Source: Planctomycetota bacterium
GTDB taxonomy: Bacteria; Planctomycetota; JAJSAM01; JAJVHW01
Assembly: GCA_021776825.1 (NCBI GenBank)
Contig: JAJFFG010000018.1
Span: 1 to 47,466 of the forward strand
DNA: 47,466 nucleotides
Reading direction: 5' to 3'
Position numbers and translations under genes: made by a program. The notes below the pieces were generated by a model. It ran no database searches, was not told the DNA's origin, and saw nothing but the letters and a program-made list of their open reading frames with translations. Shown here piece after piece: positions 17,111 through 24,431 of the stretch. Position 1 is the first letter of the stretch. The number at the start of each line of letters is the position of its first letter.

Positions 17111-18403
17111 ATGGACGTGCGGACGTCGCTGACCGTCGTACTTGTCGCCGTCGTGGCGTTCACGGCCGGCTGGCTTGTCCGCGATGCGTCGAGCGCGACG
17201 GATCTCGCCAAGGCCCCGGTCGATGCGTCGCAGGAGCTGGCGACCACCCCGGGTCGCGCGCGGCCTGCTCGCACATCGCCCGTTCGTACGTCTCCCGTTC
17301 GCACAGGCGTCCGGACGCGCATCGGTCCGCGTGTGGTCTCCGCCGCTCTGCCCGTCGAGGAAGCCGTGAGGCGTGGGCACGCATGGGATCGCCTGCTCGC
17401 GCCCGACGCGCTGACGCCCGATGGTCTCGCTCCGGATGTTCTCTCCTCGGGCATGGAGATCGAAGCGGGACGGTTCGTTGCGCTGGTGTCCGTGCCCGGC
17501 TTCGAGAAGGAGCTCACGCGGGGCGACTGGCGGACGCTTGGCGAGGTCCTCCGGCGCTCGCGCGAAGTGCGGAGCCTGGAGAGGGTGCAGTCCGGCGATC
17601 GTGAGCTGAGCGAGGACGAGGCGGAGCGTCTGGACTGGCTCGACGACTGGGTGAGTGAGGGGCTCGAGTATCTTCCCGGCGACCTCGTCGGCGTCCTCGG
17701 TGCGGGGCCCAACGACGTCCTTGTGCACCCCGCGGTGACCGTCAACCTGATGGTGGCCCTGCTCGAGGCCGAGGGACTCTCGGCGTCGGCAGACGCTCGT
17801 GTCCGGCTCGCCGAGATCGGGCGCAGATGGTCGGAGCGCGAGCGCCTTCGCCAGGCCAACGAGTCGAGCCGTCCCCACGCGTCGTTTCTGCGCCACGTCG
17901 TCGATCGAGTCGCTCTGCGCGAGGCGTTCCTCGACGAGGCGTTCTCGGCGTTGACGAGTAAGCAGCAGACGGTCTTGCGTCCGCCGCTCGAGCGCGGACT
18001 CCTCGGCTCGGATCACTTCTCCGCGGCCCCGCTGATCCTGACGATCTGCGACTCGGTGTGGTCGCTCTCCGATCAGACGTACCCGGTCGGCGTGCACCTG
18101 CTGCACGGACACGGACCGAAGCTGCGCGGTGCCCCCGAGGGTGACTTCGAGCGGGCGCGCCAGATCGCGATCGAGTGGAGCGAGGCTCTGCCGCCAGCGG
18201 CGTTCCCGGTGCCGGCCGTGGACGGCGCGGCAAACTTCCCGACCACGTTCGGGCGCGCGCTCCTCGAGACCCAGGCCGATCTCTGTGACCGATGGCTACG
18301 CGACGGCGGCCTGTCGGAAGCGGCCGATGCGTCGCTCAAGGAAGAGCGCGAGCTCTACCTGATCTCGCGCCACTCCTGGGCGACGGCAAATCGTCCCCGC
18401 TGA
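17111..18403 (+). CDS. Membrane-anchored protein related to the sigma-factor extension at 44122-45996
   Basis: The 430-residue protein has one N-terminal membrane span (about 5-24, LTVVLVAVVAFTAGWLV), an Arg/Pro-rich linker with a repeated SPVRT unit, and a helical domain from about 95 to the end. I recognise no named family. Residues around 200 (NDVLVHPAVTVNLMVALLEA) align with NDALTHPAFMATMVAALCHT in the sigma factor at 44122 and with a similar stretch in the protein at 46080. LTSKQQTVLRPP, near residue 285, matches LTDEQHLLLRPE and LSDEQRALLGRE there. All three also share a later Trp/Leu-Pro segment (IEWSEALP here). This copy has lost the HNG motif of the other two. It is probably cotranscribed with the upstream helical-repeat gene. 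Confidence 0.75.
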   Translation: MDVRTSLTVVLVAVVAFTAGWLVRDASSATDLAKAPVDASQELATTPGRARPARTSPVRTSPVRTGVRTRIGPRVVSAALPVEEAVRRGHAWDRLLAPDALTPDGLAPDVLSSGMEIEAGRFVALVSVPGFEKELTRGDWRTLGEVLRRSREVRSLERVQSGDRELSEDEAERLDWLDDWVSEGLEYLPGDLVGVLGAGPNDVLVHPAVTVNLMVALLEAEGLSASADARVRLAEIGRRWSERERLRQANESSRPHASFLRHVVDRVALREAFLDEAFSALTSKQQTVLRPPLERGLLGSDHFSAAPLILTICDSVWSLSDQTYPVGVHLLHGHGPKLRGAPEGDFERARQIAIEWSEALPPAAFPVPAVDGAANFPTTFGRALLETQADLCDRWLRDGGLSEAADASLKEERELYLISRHSWATANRPR

Positions 18404-18463
18404 GTCACGCTCGCGAGCGGCCCAGAGTGCCGGACGTTCGGGGACGATGCCATGTCCGTGCAG

Positions 18464-18979
18464 TCAGCGCTGCCAGAGGCCGTGGTGCACACCGCCGTGG
18501 ATGAAGATGGCGAACGTGCCGTAGCCCGGAAGCTCCAGCGGCGAGTGCGCGATCAGGGCGCCGGATGCCTCTGCGGCGGCCGTGGCAGCCTGAATGTCGT
18601 CCACCAGCAGGTACGCGCGCACGATGGGCTCCTCCGCCGAGTGCATCGGCGCGCGAACGCTCATCATGCCTCCGTCCGAGAGCGGGGCGGTGCGGGCGTT
18701 CCCGAATTCGGGCACTGGCTCGCTGAACGTCACGCCATGCGTCTCCGCGTACGTGGCGCAGATGGCATCCACGTCGGGGGTGACGATCTCGAGGAAGTGG
18801 ACCTGCATGGCTGGCTCCCGGGGGATGGTGTTCGGCGCGTCGATCGCGACCGTCGCGGCGTGGTCCTCGGGGAGGTCCGCGAACAGCCGCCCATTGGGAT
18901 GCGACGTGCGACACGCCGCGGCACCGAGAACCAGCCACACCAGTGCAACCGCGCGCAGGGATCGTCCCAGCATCATCAT
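18464..18979 (-). CDS. VOC (glyoxalase-like) family lipoprotein
   Basis: The 171-residue protein has a lipoprotein signal peptide (AVALVWLVLGAAAC, Cys near residue 22-23) and a single VOC/glyoxalase-like domain: MQVHFLEIVTPDVDAICATY at the start and AYLLVDDIQAATAAAEASGA in the middle, with FIHGGVHHGLWQR at the end. Related proteins annotated as glyoxalase or hydroxylase are usually cytoplasmic, so lipidation is unusual. The fold can bind metal, but ligands cannot be assigned with certainty. The start is the first of three consecutive ATGs (18979) behind a GGGGGGA Shine-Dalgarno sequence. It converges on the anchored protein at 17111-18403. Confidence 0.85.
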   Translation of the reverse strand: MMMLGRSLRAVALVWLVLGAAACRTSHPNGRLFADLPEDHAATVAIDAPNTIPREPAMQVHFLEIVTPDVDAICATYAETHGVTFSEPVPEFGNARTAPLSDGGMMSVRAPMHSAEEPIVRAYLLVDDIQAATAAAEASGALIAHSPLELPGYGTFAIFIHGGVHHGLWQR

Positions 18980-19142
18980 CGTCCCCCCTGGATCACCCGT
19001 CTCGGTCCACGTCACCGTCAACGCGTTGGCGACATCTATGGGAGCGCGAAGGCCGCTGCTACGTCAATGAACGCGTTCGGCTCACGCAGCGCCACCGCGT
19101 CTCGGTGACGCAGCGAGCCGCGACGTCGCCGTGCTACTTCGA

Positions 19143-20867
19143 CTATGGCGGTGCCTGCTGGGCCCTCCGGTAGCGACCGCCGGATCGCCGCGCGAGCTCG
19201 GAGAGATACGACTCGCTCTGCGGCCCCGCATCGCAGATGCGAACCGTGTGCACGACCAGCCGGCGGAAGCGATTGAGCCGGTCAAACGCGGCTAGCGCGG
19301 GGCCTGGTGCTATGTAGTGCCCACCGCGGTGCGATCCGTCGCAGATCATCAGGGCGGTGTCCGCACGCACGTCGGCCAGGTCCGGGATGCCGCTCGGGTC
19401 CAGGCCCGCCAGCTCCATCGCCGAGACCAGGTTGTCGAGCTCCGAGCGGAACGCGCGCGGCGGGTTCTCGTCGAGGAAGTCGATCGCCTTCTTGCGTCCC
19501 TTGGCGCCGCCTGGCACCAACTTGCGGTCTCCGAGGGTCACGACCGCAGACGACTCCTTGTTCATCACGGCGCCGAACCGCGAGCCCTCAGGCATCTCGC
19601 TCACCGCGCGCCCGAACTCGCGCGTCTGCGCGGCCCGGTGCGACTCGTGCTCCTTATCCCAGCCCTGCGCGCCGAAGCCCCAATCGCTGTACGACTTCGT
19701 GCGTTGCACCTCGACGTCGGCGGGCGTGTGTTGGAACGTCGTGTTGTCGAGCACGAAGACGACCGCACGACTCGGAGTCGCCAACCCGTAGAACTCGAAC
19801 CCGAGCGCCGGGGTGGGTGCGGAGGTCGACGGCGTGACGACCGTGGTGCGGTCGAACGAGCCGTCGGCGAGTGCATCCGCGTGCGACTCGACGAACTCGA
19901 TCCAACCCGATGGATCGTCGCCGAGGTTCGCCCCCGTCAGTGCTTCGAGCGCGGCGACGCAGTCCGCACGCTCCTGGCCCGTGGCCGGCATGTAGACCGC
20001 GTGCACGGCGAGTATCCATGCGGTGGACTGAGCACCGTCTGCCGCGATCTCGGCGAGGAGCGCGCGGCGCACGATCGGGCTCTGATCGCTCGCGAGGTCG
20101 ATCAGCGCCTGCATGGGCGTCGCACCGGGGCGCACCAGCGCTTGGGCTGCGGCGATGCGCAGGAACGTCTCCTGTGCGCCGAGCAGCGTCACGAGGTGCG
20201 CATCCGCCGTCGGATCGCTGCATCGTGCGAGCACGTCGATGACCGCCACGCGTCGCACGATCGAGCGCTTCCCGTCCTTCTTCACGGCGTCGCCGTAGAC
20301 CGAACTCACCAAGGTGTCGACCGCACCGGGCACGGAGGCGAGCAGCGTCTCCAGCGCTGTCTGCTCTGCGGCGAGACCGTGGCGGAGCACCGACACGCGC
20401 TGGTCCCGTTGTCCCCATCCCCCGGACGGCTTCACCTTCTCGAACGCGGCATCTGCTGCGTCGATGTCGTCGGCCACATCGAAGAGTGCGTCGACGACGG
20501 TCTCCAGGGCCTTCGCGTGGCCGGACGCGACCAGCGTCGCTGCCGGCTCGACGCGGCGTCGGTGCAGATCCGCGCAGTCGTCGAACAGCGCCACGAACCC
20601 CGATTGTTCGACGTAGAGCGTCGGCGCCTGCCCGGTCCTCGCCGTGTCCTCCCGGCGCGTTTTCCACGGGGCTCGCCACAGTTCGCGCGCGGCTCGCGCG
20701 CGATCGCGGAAGTCATCCCAGAACGCGCGCCTCGCCTTGTCGACGGTGCGCAGCTCCTTGCGGTACGTGCTCAGAGCGTCGGGCGCCGCGCTCACGGATG
20801 CCATGCCAGCGGCGCCAGCGGCGAGCACCATCCCGATCACACCCGTCGCGACGCGCAGCGCTCGCAT
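19143..20867 (-). CDS. Secreted HEAT-like/vWA-like protein with degenerate metal site
   Basis: The 574-residue protein has a signal peptide (about 1-28, VIGMVLAAGAAGMASVSAA), a helical HEAT-like region (about 30-330) and a C-terminal von Willebrand factor A-like domain (about 350-574). The vWA first strand reads FYGLATPSRAVVFVLDNTTF; in planctomycete relatives this position is typically a VVYVIDRSGSM-type sequence with a DxSxS metal site. Here it is D-N-T-T-F, so the MIDAS is not complete. The later strand TALMICDGSHRGG is retained. Start ATG 20867 is preceded by GGGAGGTT. The protein probably acts in the periplasm or at the surface as a binding or scaffold protein. It is divergent from the gene at 20964, with a promoter region of about 96 bases. 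Confidence 0.85.
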   Translation of the reverse strand: MRALRVATGVIGMVLAAGAAGMASVSAAPDALSTYRKELRTVDKARRAFWDDFRDRARAARELWRAPWKTRREDTARTGQAPTLYVEQSGFVALFDDCADLHRRRVEPAATLVASGHAKALETVVDALFDVADDIDAADAAFEKVKPSGGWGQRDQRVSVLRHGLAAEQTALETLLASVPGAVDTLVSSVYGDAVKKDGKRSIVRRVAVIDVLARCSDPTADAHLVTLLGAQETFLRIAAAQALVRPGATPMQALIDLASDQSPIVRRALLAEIAADGAQSTAWILAVHAVYMPATGQERADCVAALEALTGANLGDDPSGWIEFVESHADALADGSFDRTTVVTPSTSAPTPALGFEFYGLATPSRAVVFVLDNTTFQHTPADVEVQRTKSYSDWGFGAQGWDKEHESHRAAQTREFGRAVSEMPEGSRFGAVMNKESSAVVTLGDRKLVPGGAKGRKKAIDFLDENPPRAFRSELDNLVSAMELAGLDPSGIPDLADVRADTALMICDGSHRGGHYIAPGPALAAFDRLNRFRRLVVHTVRICDAGPQSESYLSELARRSGGRYRRAQQAPP

Positions 20868-20963
20868 TCAACCTCCCGCACCTGCCTCGATGATCGACAC
20901 GGCGTCGCATTCGTCAATGCCTGAGCAATGAGAGAGCGTACCGGCGCGTAGACTGTGGGAGAG

Positions 20964-22085
20964 ATGCGTCGGACGTCGCTCGCACTGGGAGTCCTGCTCG
21001 TCGCGACGAACGTTGCGTGGTTCGTGGCGTGGACCGGCAGCCGCGACGGCGACGGCACGATCGAGTCCGGCGACGCTTCGCCGGCTGCCGCGGATCCTCG
21101 CGTCGCCACGCTGGAGACGAAGGTCCGTGCGCTCGAGCGCGATCTCGCGGCGGCGCGGAGACAGGCGGCGCGCGCGGCGCCGGACGGAGACGTGGCCGCG
21201 AAGGACCGTTCGCCGGAGCGCGCGACGCCGGCCGCGGCGCGACCGCCGGCACGGCCTGCGCAACCCTTCGACGTCCGGGCGGCCCACGAGCAGGCTCAGG
21301 CGTGGCTGGAAGCGCTCCGCAGCCTGGACGATCCGACGGCGAAGTCCGGTGCCGTGCAGGGCATCCGTGCCGCGCTCGCTGGAGACGATGCGGCAGCGCT
21401 CGTCGCCGCGCTGAGAGCGTTGGCTGGCAGCAGCGACGTGACGTACGACCGCACCGGCCTCCGTGAAGCGATCCTGCGCGTGCTCGAGGCCGGCGAGGAG
21501 TACACAACCGCGCCGGCGCTGTACGCGCTGTTCAACACAGATCGGCAGGACGGCGACATCGACCGCGTCATTGGCGTTGTCGATGCGGGCTATCGGGGAG
21601 CCGGCGCAGTTCATCTGCTCGCGTTGTTCGGCAAACGGGATCTGACGGGCGATACAGGCCGCGCGGCACTCGAGGTCCTCGACGACCTGGAGCGCGACGG
21701 GCAACTGCGTGGGCAGATCAACGGGATCTGGGGCGCCAGTTTCTCCTCGGAGATCGAGCAGAAGCTCCTCGGCATGGCGCGATCGGAGGATGCCGAGACC
21801 CGCCGCGCGTCGATCTACTTCGGCCTGAGCACCCAGGCGAACAAGTCGCGTGAGGTCATCGACGTCCTGCTCGAGGCGGCCGGGGGGTCTGACCACGGAA
21901 ACCGTTCGCGGGCGTTCTGGGGGCTTGGTCAAGGCGTCGCGGAGGACGACTACGGACATCTCGCGGAGGGTCTGGGGCGGCTTGCTGCGCAGCGCCGCGA
22001 CCCGCAATCGCTGCAGAGCATCCGCCAGATCCTGCGTAGCTACTCATCGCCCGAAGGTGCGGAGGTGTTGGAGAGCCTGGAGTGA
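20964..22085 (+). CDS. Membrane-anchored coiled-coil/HEAT-like protein
   Basis: This 373-residue protein has an N-terminal anchor (about 5-20, LALGVLLVATNVAWFVAW), a coiled coil with the heptad-like run VATLETKVRALERDLAAARR (about 45-65), an Ala/Pro/Arg linker and then a helical-repeat domain (about 105-373) resembling HEAT repeats. No enzyme motif is visible. The layout (anchor, coiled coil, repeat domain) is the same as in the ankyrin protein at 4554-5666. ATG 20964 is chosen over a GTG three codons earlier because it matches the anchor better; GGGAGA lies very close upstream. Confidence 0.82.
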   Translation: MRRTSLALGVLLVATNVAWFVAWTGSRDGDGTIESGDASPAAADPRVATLETKVRALERDLAAARRQAARAAPDGDVAAKDRSPERATPAAARPPARPAQPFDVRAAHEQAQAWLEALRSLDDPTAKSGAVQGIRAALAGDDAAALVAALRALAGSSDVTYDRTGLREAILRVLEAGEEYTTAPALYALFNTDRQDGDIDRVIGVVDAGYRGAGAVHLLALFGKRDLTGDTGRAALEVLDDLERDGQLRGQINGIWGASFSSEIEQKLLGMARSEDAETRRASIYFGLSTQANKSREVIDVLLEAAGGSDHGNRSRAFWGLGQGVAEDDYGHLAEGLGRLAAQRRDPQSLQSIRQILRSYSSPEGAEVLESLE

Positions 22086-22113
22086 CGGCAGCGCCGAGGA
22101 ATAGATGGCTGCC

Positions 22114-22446
22114 CTACGCGAGTCGAAGGACGTCGAGCGGTTCGCGCGCTTCGAGCCACGCGTTCGGGATGCCGCGCGACGGCGCACCGCTCGCAACAAT
22201 GCCGCCGACGATCGCGCCGGCCTGTCCCTCCCGGTGCGCGTGGGTGACCGCGGCGGCGCGCCGTGCGTTCTCGACGGTCGCGGTGATGTCGCCGGCGAAG
22301 ATGACTCCGATCGGCGCCGCACGCATCGCGGCGCCGTTCCCCATGCTGCCCATCCCGTCGAACACGCGCCCTGCGACGAGTTGCCACGCTTCGCCGGTCG
22401 CATGGCGCGTCGGTCGTCCACCGGGCTCGCCGCGCACCGAGCACAC
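22114..22446 (-). pseudogene. ADP-ribosylglycohydrolase remnant with internal deletion
   Basis: The 110-residue frame carries unmistakable ADP-ribosylglycohydrolase sequence. GSMGNGAAMRAAPIGVIF is the family's SxGNGAAMR signature and VTHAHREGQAGAI matches the conserved THSHPEG segment. The complete family is about 250-350 residues. Here the N-terminal third with its first Asp/Glu metal ligands is missing. Straight after THAHREGQA the sequence reads GAIVGGIVAS and then IPNAWLEAREPLD, which belong to the family's C-terminus. About 100-150 residues between them, including the DTD metal motif, have been lost. It cannot fold into an active hydrolase. It lies between the HEAT-like gene and the AhpD-like gene on the opposite strand. 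Upstream of GTG 22446 I see no family sequence. Confidence 0.72.
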
Positions 22447-22562
22447 TGGAATGCCAGGGCGCGCGTGCGACGTTGTCGCGTTCGCGTGTGCAGACTGCCA
22501 TGGTCGGCACGACGACCTGTGCCGTCTCGCCAGTCACCAGTCGTGAACTCCAGGAGACCCTC

Positions 22563-22835
22563 ATGAGCAAAGTGCGGTCGGAAGAGATCGTCGGGTACGG
22601 CTACGAATCCGGCCATCTCGACGCGAAGACGTTTCACCTCGTGCGGCTCGCGACGCATCTCGCCGCCGGGAACGGCTACTGCGCCAAGTGGAGCATCCCT
22701 CCGCTGCGCGAGGCGGGTGCGACCGAGGCCGAGATCGCTGAGACCATCGGGCTGGCGGTCCGCGCTGGAGCGTCGCGCGTCTGGCAGGAAGCGATCGACA
22801 ACTTTCCCGACGACGTGACCCCGTCGCGGAAGTAG
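22563..22835 (+). CDS. AhpD/carboxymuconolactone-decarboxylase-like protein
   Basis: The 90-residue protein is one CMD/AhpD-type helical domain: KTFHLVRLATHLAAGNGYCAKWSIPPLREAG, then EAEIAETIGLAVRAGASRVW. AhpD proteins normally use a CxxC pair with a nearby His for peroxidase support; here only one Cys is present (GYCAKWS), so a redox role of the classical type is doubtful. ATG 22563 has a CAGGAG Shine-Dalgarno sequence 6 bases upstream. The length is normal for the small CMD family. It converges on the gene at 22852. Confidence 0.82.
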   Translation: MSKVRSEEIVGYGYESGHLDAKTFHLVRLATHLAAGNGYCAKWSIPPLREAGATEAEIAETIGLAVRAGASRVWQEAIDNFPDDVTPSRK

Positions 22836-22851
22836 CGGATCGCCGGTCTCG

Positions 22852-23703
22852 TCAGTCCTGCGCTGCGTCCTCCAGGATCTCCCGGACGGAGGTCCAGTCC
22901 AACGCGCCGATGCGTCGGCACTCGTCGTCGCCCGAGAGCTGGCCTCCGGCGAGCAAGCGGCGCAATCCCTCCGCCGTCACGGAGATCGGCTGCCCGCCCG
23001 GTGATCTGTACTCGAGACCCGAGATCTGACCCGACCGGGGGGGCGGCTTCGCCCGCCAATCGCGCGAGGAGGGTTCGGCTGGCTCGTCGACTGGCTCGGT
23101 GGGCGGCTCCGGCCGTGTCGCGTCGTCCGCGAGCACCGCGCGCATCTCCTCGAGGAGCAGCGTCTTCTCGGCGGCGTTCATGTGCTGCGCGTTCTTCAGC
23201 TTGAAGAATGCCGCCTCGTAGCGCGCGAGCATGCGGGCGACGTCGACCGACTGCGCACTCATGACGACCTGCTCGGAACGGTGCTTCAGATCCTCGAGCG
23301 CGAGCTGCATGTTCCCGTCGGCCACGGCCAGTGTGGCGCTCTCGTGCACGCGAGCCGTGGCCGTGAGGGCGCGAACGCGCTGCTCCTCCTCGATGGCGGC
23401 GATCCGTCGCTCCAGCTCGTTTGCCGTACGCCGATGCTCCCTGCGATAGTCGAACTCGTCTCGCGCGCGCTCGGCGAGCCGGCGCGTGGGGTCGGCGCAG
23501 AAGTGCCAGAGGAAGTAGAGGACCGCGGCGAAGAGCGTGAGGACGAACGCGGCCGCGAGGATCGGCGCCAGCGCGGGCGCCACACGCACCTTGACGAACT
23601 TCGCCGTCTCGATCGCGACGATGCCCACGAGGACGAGACCGAAGACGATGGCGATGATCCGGACGACTCGCGACCCCGAGCCGAACCGACGCTCAGGAGG
23701 CAT
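22852..23703 (-). CDS. Membrane protein with two spans, coiled coil and GYF-2-like C-terminus
   Basis: The 283-residue protein has two membrane helices (about 14-32, RIIAIVFGLVLVGIVAI, and 43-66, ALAPILAAAFVLTLFAAVLYFLW). A long charged coiled coil follows (about 75-180), then a Pro/Glu linker. The C-terminal 50 residues (SGLEYRSPGGQPISVTAEGL, then LRRLLAGGQLSGDDE and GALDWTSV) resemble the small GYF-2 domain, with WTSV at its usual place. Such domains bind proline-rich peptides or act as adaptors; the assignment is tentative. It lies 38 bases downstream of the gene at 23742-24299 on the same strand, so the two likely form an operon. Confidence 0.78.
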   Translation of the reverse strand: MPPERRFGSGSRVVRIIAIVFGLVLVGIVAIETAKFVKVRVAPALAPILAAAFVLTLFAAVLYFLWHFCADPTRRLAERARDEFDYRREHRRTANELERRIAAIEEEQRVRALTATARVHESATLAVADGNMQLALEDLKHRSEQVVMSAQSVDVARMLARYEAAFFKLKNAQHMNAAEKTLLLEEMRAVLADDATRPEPPTEPVDEPAEPSSRDWRAKPPPRSGQISGLEYRSPGGQPISVTAEGLRRLLAGGQLSGDDECRRIGALDWTSVREILEDAAQD

Positions 23704-23741
23704 GTCGCGCTGAGATCCTCGCCGAACTCTCGGACAGCCCC

Positions 23742-24299
23742 CTAGTCCTTGAGGTCATAGGAGTCGGCGAGCGTGTCCTTCTCGATGCGCGCGATGCTCT
23801 CTTTCAAGTTCGCGTGCAGCTTGCGGATCAGCTCCTCGCGCAGCTCGTCCGGAAGCGATCCGGCCTCGACGTCGCGGACCTTGTCGGCGAAGAGGTTGTA
23901 CGCCGTCTCGATCGACTCGAAGCGGTTCGACATGCGCTCCGTTTCGATGCTGCGCAGACGGGCCTGGACGACCGTCTTCATCGCCGAGACGACCTGGGCG
24001 GTCTTCCCGTCCCAGTACGCCTTGCTCTCGTGCGCGGCGGCATCGGCCTGACGCTGCATCTCCTCGAGACGTGCGTCGAGGACGATCGCGACCGCCGCGA
24101 GCTCCGTCTTCGAGCGCAGTCGCGAGAGTTTGAAGTTTGCGATGAGCCCCTCGGGCTCTACCGCCGCGAAGTCGTGCGTGGCCGCGGCGACGGCCGCCAG
24201 ATCACCGGCGTGCTCGGACGGCGGGCGGGCCAGCGCGCCAGACGGCGTCGCGTCGTCATTCTCGCCGGGTTCCTCCGGGCGCGACTCGTCCTGACTCAT
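23742..24299 (-). CDS. Hypothetical cytoplasmic coiled-coil protein
   Basis: This 185-residue protein has an acidic Pro/Glu-rich N-terminus (about 1-45) and then almost continuous amphipathic helices with coiled-coil character (about 50-180), such as KTELAAVAIVLDARLEEMQR and RLRSIETERMSNRFESIETA. No signal peptide or membrane segment is present and I recognise no family. ATG 24299 has GGAGGAG 6 bases upstream, a strong start. It is the first gene of a probable two-gene operon with the membrane coiled-coil protein that follows, so the two products may pair through their helices (inference). Confidence 0.8.
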   Translation of the reverse strand: MSQDESRPEEPGENDDATPSGALARPPSEHAGDLAAVAAATHDFAAVEPEGLIANFKLSRLRSKTELAAVAIVLDARLEEMQRQADAAAHESKAYWDGKTAQVVSAMKTVVQARLRSIETERMSNRFESIETAYNLFADKVRDVEAGSLPDELREELIRKLHANLKESIARIEKDTLADSYDLKD

Positions 24300-24431
24300 G
24301 GCATCTCCTCCGTCGTTGCGCCCGATCGTACTCGATGCGCGGCCCCGCGAGCGGCGCTCGCCGTCCGTCGCTGCGCTGGCCCGATGTTCGCGATCACTTC
24401 GGAATCGGGCTCCACGCCGTACGTTTCCAGC

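Noticed and set aside
15572..18112. 846-codon open frame on the minus strand across two plus-strand genes
   Set aside because: It spans two genes and the gap between them, is Arg-rich and has no recognisable fold, while the plus-strand frames have signal sequences and shared motifs.
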